From Lautropia sp. (GTDB taxonomy: Bacteria > Pseudomonadota > Gammaproteobacteria > Burkholderiales > Burkholderiaceae_E): 64,000 bases of DNA. The stretch is taken from contig JAUMZD010000001.1 of the NCBI GenBank assembly GCA_030528325.1, positions 9,370-73,369 on the forward strand, written 5' to 3'. This document shows positions 17,561 to 24,522 of the stretch, one piece after another. The notes under the pieces were generated by a model that was not told the DNA's origin, searched no databases, and was given only the letters and a program-made list of their open reading frames with translations. The translations under genes and the position numbers were made by a program. Within the stretch, counting starts at the first letter, position 1. Each line of letters begins with the position of its first letter.

Positions 17561-18475
17561 ATGTTGGATAAATACGGTTACCGACCCAATGTCGGCATCA
17601 TCCTGCTCAATCGCCACAACCAGGTCTTCTGGGGCAAACGCATTCGCGAGCAGGCATGGCAGTTCCCGCAGGGCGGCATCAATCCGGGCGAAACCCCCGA
17701 ACAAGCGCTGTTTCGTGAGCTGCACGAGGAAACGGGCCTGCTGCGCCAGCACGTCAAGGTGCTGGGCCGCACGCGCGACTGGCTGCGCTACGACGTGCCC
17801 AATCGCTGGGTACGGCGTGAATGGCGTGGTCATTACCGGGGACAGAAACAGATCTGGTTCATGCTGAGGCTGCTGGGCCAGGAATCCGACATCGTGCTCG
17901 ACGCGACCGGAGACCCGGAATTCGATGCCTGGCGCTGGAGCGACTACTGGTCGCCGCTCGACAAGGTGATCGAATTCAAGCGCGCTGTCTACCAGAAGGC
18001 GCTGACCGAGCTGTCCCGGCTGCTGAAAACCCCACCACCGATGCCAGCGGCCCTGCAGCAGGTCGCGGCAGGCACTGCCGGCCCGCGTTCGGGCGGCAGG
18101 GGGCAGCACCCCGGCGCCCGGTCGCCATCACGCCCGCAGCGCAGCGCCAGCCCGTCCTCCCGCCAGGGTCCTCCCTCGGCCCAGGCGGCATCGGCACGGG
18201 CACAGGCCGCCACTCCGGCGGCGGGCAGACCACCTGCCCGCTCGTCAGGCCGGGCCGCGCCATCGGGCCGCCACGCCCAGCCCACCCAGGTGGCAGGCGC
18301 CGCCAACACCGCCGCTACCGCCAACCCTGGGAAGCCGGGCGCGCGGCAGGACGCCCTGAAGCCTTCCGCCCCGGGCCCCGACCGGCGGTCCAGCGGCAAG
18401 CCGGGCAAGCCGGCCCCCTCCTCCCCGGCACAGCCTGCGGCAGTCAGGGCAGCAGGCAAGAAACCGCCCCGCTGA
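17561..18475 (+). CDS. rppH: RNA pyrophosphohydrolase with long low-complexity tail
   Basis: 304 residues. [27 protein letters not shown] is the standard RppH start. The Nudix box [23 protein letters not shown] is complete. RppH removes pyrophosphate from 5'-triphosphorylated mRNAs and so triggers decay by RNase E. The catalytic domain ends near residue 160. The remaining ~140 residues are a disordered Ala/Pro/Ser/Gly-rich, basic tail (many [19 protein letters not shown] and [10 protein letters not shown] type runs) not present in the E. coli protein. The tail may contact RNA or degradosome partners, which is inference. It is convergent with the histidine kinase gene, 10 bp between stops. Confidence 0.92.
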   Translation: MLDKYGYRPNVGIILLNRHNQVFWGKRIREQAWQFPQGGINPGETPEQALFRELHEETGLLRQHVKVLGRTRDWLRYDVPNRWVRREWRGHYRGQKQIWFMLRLLGQESDIVLDATGDPEFDAWRWSDYWSPLDKVIEFKRAVYQKALTELSRLLKTPPPMPAALQQVAAGTAGPRSGGRGQHPGARSPSRPQRSASPSSRQGPPSAQAASARAQAATPAAGRPPARSSGRAAPSGRHAQPTQVAGAANTAATANPGKPGARQDALKPSAPGPDRRSSGKPGKPAPSSPAQPAAVRAAGKKPPR

Positions 18476-18485
18476 GGACAGGGTT

Positions 18486-19913
18486 TCAATCCTGCTGCGA
18501 AGACAGGCAAGGTAGCGTCACCACGAAGCAGCTGCCTCCCCCCTCTCGTGGCTCGTGACGGGCCTCACCGCCATGCTGTCGCGCGATCTGCTGCACCAGT
18601 GACAGCCCGAGGCCGATGCCGCCGGCCGCTTCCGGGTGCCCGCTCACACGGTAGAAGGGCTCGAAAATTTTCGTGCGCGCCTCCGCCGGCACGCCCCGCC
18701 CCCGATCCAGCACCGCCAGACGCAGCTGCCCGGCCGAGGCCATGACCTGCACCTCGATCGGCTCACCACCCTGCAGGTGATACCGCCGGGCATTCTCCAG
18801 CAGGTTCCGCAGCAGGCGCCTCAGCAGACGTGAATCCGCCGGGAAAGCCGACGGCACCTCGTCGGCCACCTGCCAGACCGCCCCGGCCCGGGCCGATTCC
18901 TCGGCCACCAGCACCCGGATGTCCACCGGCTCACGATGCAGATCGGCCGGACGCTGGCTGTCCAGCCGGCTGGCCAGCAGGATTTCCTCGACCAGCTCAT
19001 CCAGCTCCCGGATGTTCTGCCTCAGCTCCTGAGCATGAAACGCCCTGTCCGCCGGGCTCTCCAGCATCAGCTCGGTGGCCATGCGGATGCGCGCCAGCGG
19101 GGAGCGCAGTTCATGCGAGGCATTGGCCAGCAGCTGGCGCTGGCTGTTCAGCAGCGCCTCCTGCCGGCTCACCAGCCCCTCGATCTGCCCGGCGGCCCGG
19201 TTGAAACTCTGCGCCAGCGCTGCCACCTCATCCCGTCCCTGAACCTCGGCACGCACACTGAGCTGACCGGCCGCCTGACGGTCGACCGACTGCTTCAGGG
19301 CCTCCAGCCGGCGGGTGATGCGTCGGGACACCGGCCAGGCGGCGAGGCCCGCAGCCACGAACAGCAGAACCAGCGCGGTCGTGAGGCTGATCGGCAACCC
19401 GGGAGGCACCGGCCTCATCGCACGTACCAGCAAAACCCGATCATCAGGCAGCGAAACCCTGTGGATGACAGGCTCCAGCATGGAATACCGCCCCCCCCGG
19501 GGAAGGCGATCATCACGTGCCTCCCGTCCCGCCAGCGGGCGCCCCGGGCCGCCCCTCCAGGCAGGAGAGCCAGGCTGCTCATCTCCGCTGCCATCCATGG
19601 TGGCGTGCCCGGGTCGTACCCAGGCCCCATGCGTAAAAGGGCGTCCCGCAAACGCCTGAATCCTGCCTGCGACATCCACCACCATCAGATCCACTTTCAA
19701 ACGGCGATGAAGGCGGTTCAATACCTGCTGAAGCCTGTCCTGACCTTCTTCGGCAACCGGTATCACCTCAGCCGCCAGGGCCTCGGTAAAGCGCGTTTCC
19801 CTGAGCTCGGCCTGATGATCCATCCGCCACTGCCAGAGCCAGGATACAGCCCCTCCCATCAGGACGAGGCTCGCCAGCAGAGACAGGAAGATGGTGACGG
19901 ACAGACGCCGCAT
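18486..19913 (-). CDS. CpxA/RstB-like sensor histidine kinase
   Basis: 475 residues. Two membrane helices (about 5-25 and 165-190, ITTALVLLFVAAGLAAWPVS in part) flank a ~135-residue periplasmic sensor domain rich in Arg/Gly. HAMP (about 190-245) follows. The H box is LLANASHELRSPLARIRMATEL, then the N box NLLENARRYH, the G1 box LDRGRGVP and the G2 box GGIGLGLSLVQQIARQHGG. The nearest architectures are CpxA and RstB. The cognate regulator ends 4 nt upstream of this start, and a Spy/CpxP-like gene precedes that, so an envelope-stress circuit is likely. The signal is not readable from sequence. Confidence 0.88.
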   Translation of the reverse strand: MRRLSVTIFLSLLASLVLMGGAVSWLWQWRMDHQAELRETRFTEALAAEVIPVAEEGQDRLQQVLNRLHRRLKVDLMVVDVAGRIQAFAGRPFTHGAWVRPGHATMDGSGDEQPGSPAWRGGPGRPLAGREARDDRLPRGGRYSMLEPVIHRVSLPDDRVLLVRAMRPVPPGLPISLTTALVLLFVAAGLAAWPVSRRITRRLEALKQSVDRQAAGQLSVRAEVQGRDEVAALAQSFNRAAGQIEGLVSRQEALLNSQRQLLANASHELRSPLARIRMATELMLESPADRAFHAQELRQNIRELDELVEEILLASRLDSQRPADLHREPVDIRVLVAEESARAGAVWQVADEVPSAFPADSRLLRRLLRNLLENARRYHLQGGEPIEVQVMASAGQLRLAVLDRGRGVPAEARTKIFEPFYRVSGHPEAAGGIGLGLSLVQQIARQHGGEARHEPREGGGSCFVVTLPCLSSQQD

Positions 19914-19917
19914 CGTC

Positions 19918-20724
19918 TCACCCCCCCGGTTTTACAGCCGGCCCAGCCAGGCACAGGGACGCCGCCTCCGCACCGCCAGCCGCTACCGTCTCGCGTGGCC
20001 GTGTCAGCACATAGCCAACCCCGCGCACCGTCAGCAGGCGCTTCGGCTGTCGGGGGTCGGCCTCGATCGCCTGCCGGATCTTGCCCACATGCACGTCGAT
20101 CGAGCGATCGAAAGCTTCGAGCTGCTCACCCTTGACCAGATCCATCAACCGTTCACGCGACAGCACCCGTCCGGCATGGCGGGCCAGCGCCAGCAGCAGG
20201 TCGAACTGATACCCGGTCAGCGCCCGCGCCTCACCACCAACGCGCACCTCCCGAGCACTGACGTCGATCTCCAGATCATCCAGCACCAGCACCTCGGCCG
20301 GTGGCGTGCTCATGATCATCGGCGACGGGGCCGGCGCCAGCTGCGTGGCCCGCCGCAGCAGTGCACGCACGCGCGCCAGCAGCTCGCGCGGCTCGAAGGG
20401 CTTGGGCAGATAGTCATCGGCCCCCACCTCCAGCCCCACCACGCGATCCATCGTGTCGCCACGGGCCGTCAGCATCAGCACCGGCACCGAAGCCAGCCGG
20501 CCCGGCATCTGGCGGATCTGCCGGCACAGGTCCAGGCCGTCCGCATCGGGCAGCATCAGATCCAGCAGCACGAGGCCCGGGGCCTGCCCGGCCAGGTACT
20601 GCAAACCGGCCTGTCCCGTCTCCCGATGCTGGACACCGAAACCGTTCTGCCCCAGATAGCGCACCACCATGTCCGCCAGCCGGCGGTCATCGTCGATCAG
20701 CAGGATGTCATGGCCAGTCGTCAT
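19918..20724 (-). CDS. OmpR-family response regulator, CpxR/RstA-like
   Basis: 268 residues. The receiver (about 5-120) has IDDD near the start, the phospho-acceptor Asp in LVLLDLMLPDADGLD, the conserved Thr region VLMLTARGDTMD, and Lys in YLPKPFEPRELLARVRALLRR. The winged-helix DNA-binding domain (about 150-245) has LTGYQFDLLLALARHAGRVLSRERLMD, FDRSIDVHVGKIRQAIE and LLTVRGVGYVL. It forms an operon with the kinase downstream. The ~25-residue C-terminal extension after the winged helix is Ala/Gly-rich. It should control envelope-stress genes, probably including the upstream Spy/CpxP-like gene. That target is inferred from context. Confidence 0.9.
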   Translation of the reverse strand: MTTGHDILLIDDDRRLADMVVRYLGQNGFGVQHRETGQAGLQYLAGQAPGLVLLDLMLPDADGLDLCRQIRQMPGRLASVPVLMLTARGDTMDRVVGLEVGADDYLPKPFEPRELLARVRALLRRATQLAPAPSPMIMSTPPAEVLVLDDLEIDVSAREVRVGGEARALTGYQFDLLLALARHAGRVLSRERLMDLVKGEQLEAFDRSIDVHVGKIRQAIEADPRQPKRLLTVRGVGYVLTRPRETVAAGGAEAASLCLAGPAVKPGG

Positions 20725-20770
20725 CGTTCAGCGCTCCTGATGGCAGGTGCCGATTTCAGCACAAAGCGGC

Positions 20771-20857
20771 CAGGAGCGTGGGCGGCAGGAATCGCGAAGG
20801 CGAAAATCGGCCCCGCCGAGCACAGTTTGTGCCCGATAAGTGCATGACACGCTCTAG
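20771..20857 (+). repeat. Hybrid dispersed repeat: A-type left end, B-type right end
   Basis: The first ~65 bp (GGAGCGTGGGCGGCAGG, then ATCGCGAAGGCGAAAATCGG, to GTTTGTGCCCGAT) match the complete element at 59410. The last ~20 bp, AAGTGCATGACACGCTCTAG, match instead the inverted B-type end seen at 52261-52281. It lies between the Spy-like gene and its response regulator, inside a probable operon. Confidence 0.85.
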
Positions 20858-20876
20858 GCATGGCGACCATCGGTGT

Positions 20877-21545
20877 TCAGCGGCCCGCACCTTCGGCAGC
20901 GCGTTCCGCCGCCGGCCCGCGCGGATCAGGCCCCTCAGGCGCTTGGCCGTCACGGCGCGTCTCCCCCCGATGCGCGCGGTGACCATCGTGACGCCTCTTG
21001 CCCTTCGGCCCGCGATCCATGCGCTCGGCCAGCTTCTGGCGCTGTTCGGGACTGAACAGGGCGGCCATCTCCACATAGGCATCCAGCGAGCGCTGCGACA
21101 TCGCATCCATCAGCTTCTGGCGTTCGACCCGAAGCGCGGCAAAGGCTGCCTTGTCGATGCTCGGCGCCTTGAACAGCTCACGGGCCCGCTGGTCCAGGCT
21201 CACCATCTGCTCACGCAGCGGACGCAGCCCGTCGGCAGCGGCCCTGGCGATGGCAGCCGCCTTCGTGGCCTGCTCCGGCGTACCGTCCACCGAGCGGACG
21301 ACCCGCTCGATGCGGCGCGTCATCTCGTGAGTCATCCATGCCGCACGCCGCCCGGCAGCTGCCTTGTCCTCTGCGCCATTCACCGCTTCTCCCGGTTTGC
21401 CCGGCTGGGCAGGGCCGAAAGCCCGGGCGCCGTGCATCGGGCCTTCGCAGAACGGGCTGATCCCGAACAGGTGGCCGGGGCCGGCCACGGCCGGCATGCT
21501 GGCAGCGCCCAGAACCAGTGAGGCAATCAGTGCTTTGATCTTCAT
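20877..21545 (-). CDS. Spy/CpxP-like periplasmic protein
   Basis: 222 residues. The signal peptide is MKIKALIASLVLGAASMPAVAG with cleavage after VAG. The mature protein is helical and charged. It has two degenerate LTxxQ motifs characteristic of Spy/CpxP: VDGTPEQATKAAAIA near residue 87 and FSPEQRQKLAERM near 165. The C-terminal ~50 residues are a His/Arg/Gly/Pro-rich tail (KGKRRHDGHRAHRGE) that might bind metal. Spy is an ATP-independent chaperone and CpxP modulates the CpxA sensor. The position directly before a CpxAR-like pair supports the same kind of role. It is preceded by a good ribosome-binding site (AGGAGTTTCTC). Confidence 0.8.
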   Translation of the reverse strand: MKIKALIASLVLGAASMPAVAGPGHLFGISPFCEGPMHGARAFGPAQPGKPGEAVNGAEDKAAAGRRAAWMTHEMTRRIERVVRSVDGTPEQATKAAAIARAAADGLRPLREQMVSLDQRARELFKAPSIDKAAFAALRVERQKLMDAMSQRSLDAYVEMAALFSPEQRQKLAERMDRGPKGKRRHDGHRAHRGETRRDGQAPEGPDPRGPAAERAAEGAGR

Positions 21546-21568
21546 GAGAAACTCCTGTCAGGTTGCTT

Positions 21569-21588
21569 GGGATACTCTGAACAAGTCC
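21569..21588 (-). repeat. 20-bp repeat, inverted copy of 9641-9660
   Basis: The sequence is the exact reverse complement of the one at 9641-9660. It lies 23 bp upstream of the Spy-like start codon, so it overlaps the leader or promoter of that gene. Confidence 0.6.
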
Positions 21589-21768
21589 CTTGATTCAGGC
21601 CGGTGATCCCCGCGCTTTCACGCCTCTGTCCTGCCTGCTGGAACGCATTGTGGCGCTGCCCCGTCAAGCCTCCTTGAAGCTCGTGTAAAGTTGCGTAAAG
21701 CCGTCCTGCCTGCGGGGATATCTGCCGGGATACCCGACATCGCGGCCCGATGCACCGCCTGCACCGCA

Positions 21769-21783
21769 GGACACGCTCTAGAA
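21769..21783 (-). repeat. B-type CTAG repeat end, isolated
   Basis: On the minus strand it reads CTAGAGCGTGTCCTG, matching the B-type end CTAGAGCGTGTTATG with two differences in 15 positions. No further element sequence is attached, so it is a weak match on its own. Confidence 0.4.
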
Positions 21784-21902
21784 TGACGGACTCCCGTCTG
21801 GACGGATGCGCGCCGGGCCGACGGATCCGGGCTGCCCGCCATGGCAGCCCCGGCCTGTCAACCTGCTGACGTTCCCCTCTGTTCCGCCGCCCCTGTTCCG
21901 CC

Positions 21903-23150
21903 ATGAGCCGCACCGAATCTGCTGCCCCTCCAGCTGCCGTGTCCCCTGCCACCACCCCCACCCGGGCGCCCGGCGGCCGTGATCTGCGCCTGGACTTCTT
22001 CCGTGGCCTGGCCCTGTGGTTCATCTTCATCGACCACATCCCGTCCAGCTACATCGGCAACCTGACCTTCCGCAACTTCGGGTTCAGTGACGCCACCGAG
22101 ATCTTCGTCTTCATCTCCGGCTACACGGCCGCGATGGTCTATGGCGCCACCCTCCACAAGGGCGGTTTCCTGTACATGAGCGTGCAGGTCGCCAAACGCG
22201 TCTGGCAGCTGTACGCGGCCCACATCCTCGTCTTCGTCTTCTTCATCGCCCAGATCCTCTGGGTCTCGATGCGCTTCGGGCAGGCCGGTTTCATCGACGA
22301 GCTGAACGTGGGCACCTTCCTCGACGATCCGATGCAGTCGATCATCGACGCGCTGACGCTGCGCTACCGCCCGGTGAACCTCGACGTGCTGCCCATGTAC
22401 ATCGTGCTGCTGGCCGGCATTCCGCTCATCCTCATGCTGATGCGCCTGTCGCGGCCACTGACCCTGCTGCTGTCGCTCGCCCTGTGGTGGGGCGTGCAGA
22501 AATACCTCTGGGCCTTCCCCGTCTATGAGGACGGGCACCTGTGGTACTTCAACCCGCTGGGCTGGCAGCTGCTCTTCGTGATCGGCGCACTGTGTGCCAG
22601 CGTTCGTGGCCAGACATCGGCCTGGATGGCCTGGCGCCCCTGGCTGGCGTGGCTGTGCGTGGCCTACCTGGTCTTTGCCGCCATCATCGCGATCGGCTGG
22701 CGCGTACCCGCCATCGACGACATCACCAAGCCGCTCGTCAGCTCATGGCTGTACCCGATCGACAAGACCAACATGGGCCCGGCCCGCGTGCTGCACTTCC
22801 TGGCCGTGGCCTATCTGGTCACGTACTTCGTCCGCCCGGATGCCCGCTTCCTGTCGTGGAAGATCGCCCTGCCCGTGATCCGCTGCGGACAGCACTCGCT
22901 CTACATCTTCTGCCTGGGCATCTCGCTGTCCTTCCTCGCCCATTTCGTGCTGGTGCAATTCGGCCGCAGCCTGCCCATGCAGCTCGTGGTCGTCTTCGGC
23001 GGCCTGGCGCTGATGACGGCGCTGTCCTGCCAGCTGCACTGGTATCGCACCCGCAGCCGCACGACCAGCGCACGCAGCCCGGCCCCACAGCCGGCTGCCG
23101 CCCCCCATTCCACCTCATCCTCCACAGGCCGAGGTTCTCATGAGCACTGA
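21903..23150 (+). CDS. opgC: OpgC-type membrane acyltransferase
   Basis: 415 residues. After a short Pro/Ala-rich N-terminus the protein opens with RDLRLDFFRGLALWFIFIDHIPSSYI, the signature of the OpgC family (succinyl transfer to osmoregulated periplasmic glucans in E. coli). About ten membrane helices are visible, for example HILVFVFFIAQILWVSM, MYIVLLAGIPLILMLM and LQLLFVIGALCASV-like segments. The conserved His and Arg/Asp residues at the membrane face (DHIP, FFRG) correspond to those of acyltransferase-3 proteins. The C-terminal 40 residues are a Ser/Thr/Pro-rich tail. Its stop overlaps the next gene by 11 nt. The acceptor may be a periplasmic glucan or another surface glycan. No mdoGH genes are in the window. 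Confidence 0.85.
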   Translation: MSRTESAAPPAAVSPATTPTRAPGGRDLRLDFFRGLALWFIFIDHIPSSYIGNLTFRNFGFSDATEIFVFISGYTAAMVYGATLHKGGFLYMSVQVAKRVWQLYAAHILVFVFFIAQILWVSMRFGQAGFIDELNVGTFLDDPMQSIIDALTLRYRPVNLDVLPMYIVLLAGIPLILMLMRLSRPLTLLLSLALWWGVQKYLWAFPVYEDGHLWYFNPLGWQLLFVIGALCASVRGQTSAWMAWRPWLAWLCVAYLVFAAIIAIGWRVPAIDDITKPLVSSWLYPIDKTNMGPARVLHFLAVAYLVTYFVRPDARFLSWKIALPVIRCGQHSLYIFCLGISLSFLAHFVLVQFGRSLPMQLVVVFGGLALMTALSCQLHWYRTRSRTTSARSPAPQPAAAPHSTSSSTGRGSHEH

Positions 23151-24408
23151 CTCCTGCCTTCCGTCCGCCTCCCCGGACATCCTGCGCCGGCCTGCCACCA
23201 CGCCCCGGCCGGCCGTACCGGCGCTGCTGCTGTCCGCCCTCGTCGCCGGCAGCCTCCTGAGCAGCCTGCCGGCACAGGCCGACGACGGCCCGGTGCCGGG
23301 CCCTGGCCCTGCCGGCGACGAACCGACGGAACAGACAACACCGGCTTCCCCGCTGCCCCAGGTTGAAGTCACGGATCCCGCGACTCCTTCGGCGCCCCCG
23401 CCAACCGGCGACGCGGGTGAAGCAGCAGAAACAGAAACCGGCAAGCAAGAAACGCTGCCGGCCACATCCGTACCGGCCGATGTCCGCCCGGACATGCCGG
23501 CCACACCGGACACGACGGGCCAGCCCGCCGCCCCCATCTCCGTCGAAGCCCAGACACCGCCAGCCCGGGAAGACCCCAAACCGGTTCCCATTCCGGAAAG
23601 CGGCCTGCCGGCCCAGCCCCGGGGGTCGCCGAATTCACCAGCAGCCCGCCCGCCTGCGGCGCCAGATACCGCTGGAACCGCCCAGCAGATCCGCCATTGC
23701 CAGGTGCCAGCCTCCCTGCTGCCGCCCCCCATCAAGCTGCCGGGGCTCTCGGGCGCGCTTGTGCGCAACCAGCAGGACGTGCTCGTGATCGTTCTCGGTG
23801 CCGAGGCCGTCAGCACGAACGACGGTGGCGCCCGTGGCATCCGCTCCCTGGGCAGCCGCGCCAGAGCCCGTGAACAGCGCATTCCGCTGGGATCACGCCT
23901 TCAAACCCGGCTCGGCCATGACCTCGGCCCGCTGGTTCAACAACGCCTGAAGGTCGAATCGGTGGGCAAACCGCACAGCACGGTCGCCGAGCAGGCAGCG
24001 CTGATCGGCAAGCAGATCCTGCCCAGAAAGCCTGCGCTGGTGGTCTGGAATCTGGGCCTGAGCGATGTGAGCCGGGGTCAGCCACCTGCCCGCCTCGCCC
24101 GCGCCCTCGACAGGGGACTGGCCCAGCTGCGCAAGCAGCGCATCGACACGATCGTGGTCGATCTGCCCTTCCATCCCCAGTACGAAGCGCTCTATCGCAC
24201 CGACGACTACCGGCAGTACATCCGCTGGACGATGAACTCGCACGACCAGCCCTTCCTGCGCCGCTTCGACATGGTGGACTACTGGGATTCCACCGGCCGG
24301 ATCGACCTCGATTCGACCGAGCCGGAACGGCAGGCCGCCGCCGGCATGTTCATCGATACCTGCGTGGCCTACCAGCTCAGCCAGATGATCGACAAGGCGC
24401 TGAACTGA
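23140..24408 (+). CDS. Exported SGNH-hydrolase-like partner of OpgC
   Basis: 422 residues, overlapping opgC by 11 nt and so translationally coupled. A signal peptide (PALLLSALVAGSLLSSLPAQA) is followed by a ~130-residue Pro/Thr/Ala-rich linker. A C-terminal domain of ~230 residues then has SGNH/GDSL-like spacing: LVIVLGAEAVSTNDGG at the block I position, ALVVWNLGLSDVSRG at the GxND position, IDTIVVDLPFHPQYE, and ADMF-like GMFIDTCVAYQLSQM at the end. The expected nucleophile block GDS is replaced by GAE, and the terminal DxxH is not obvious. It may be a non-catalytic or divergent esterase/acyl-binding protein acting with OpgC in the periplasm. Function inferred from context. Confidence 0.6.
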   Translation: MSTDSCLPSASPDILRRPATTPRPAVPALLLSALVAGSLLSSLPAQADDGPVPGPGPAGDEPTEQTTPASPLPQVEVTDPATPSAPPPTGDAGEAAETETGKQETLPATSVPADVRPDMPATPDTTGQPAAPISVEAQTPPAREDPKPVPIPESGLPAQPRGSPNSPAARPPAAPDTAGTAQQIRHCQVPASLLPPPIKLPGLSGALVRNQQDVLVIVLGAEAVSTNDGGARGIRSLGSRARAREQRIPLGSRLQTRLGHDLGPLVQQRLKVESVGKPHSTVAEQAALIGKQILPRKPALVVWNLGLSDVSRGQPPARLARALDRGLAQLRKQRIDTIVVDLPFHPQYEALYRTDDYRQYIRWTMNSHDQPFLRRFDMVDYWDSTGRIDLDSTEPERQAAAGMFIDTCVAYQLSQMIDKALN

Positions 24409-24445
24409 TGCGCCGGAAAAGCCCTGAAAAAGCCGCCCGCGCGAA

Positions 24446-24494
24446 TTGACATCCATCAATCGCCCTGAAAAACCCGGCTGCAACAATGAAAACA
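24446..24494 (+). promoter_or_regulatory. FNR/DNR-type box and promoter of norZ
   Basis: TTGACATCCATCAA (24446-24459) differs from the FNR/DNR consensus TTGAT-N4-ATCAA at one position. A -10-like AACAAT lies at 24482-24487. That places a start site near 24494, exactly 41.5 bp from the centre of the box, the classical class II activator distance. It fits induction of nitric oxide reductase under low oxygen or nitric oxide. Confidence 0.65.
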
Positions 24495-24522
24495 CGGGGA
24501 GACTTTTCAGGGACGACTCATC

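Larger units (their letters stand above)
21546..21902. other. Divergent regulatory region with two repeat ends
   Basis: The 357 bp between the Spy-like gene and opgC carry the second copy of the 20-bp IS-end-like repeat (21569-21588) and a B-type CTAG end (21769-21783). No gene is recognised. The promoters of both flanking genes must lie here, but none is close to consensus. Confidence 0.5.
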
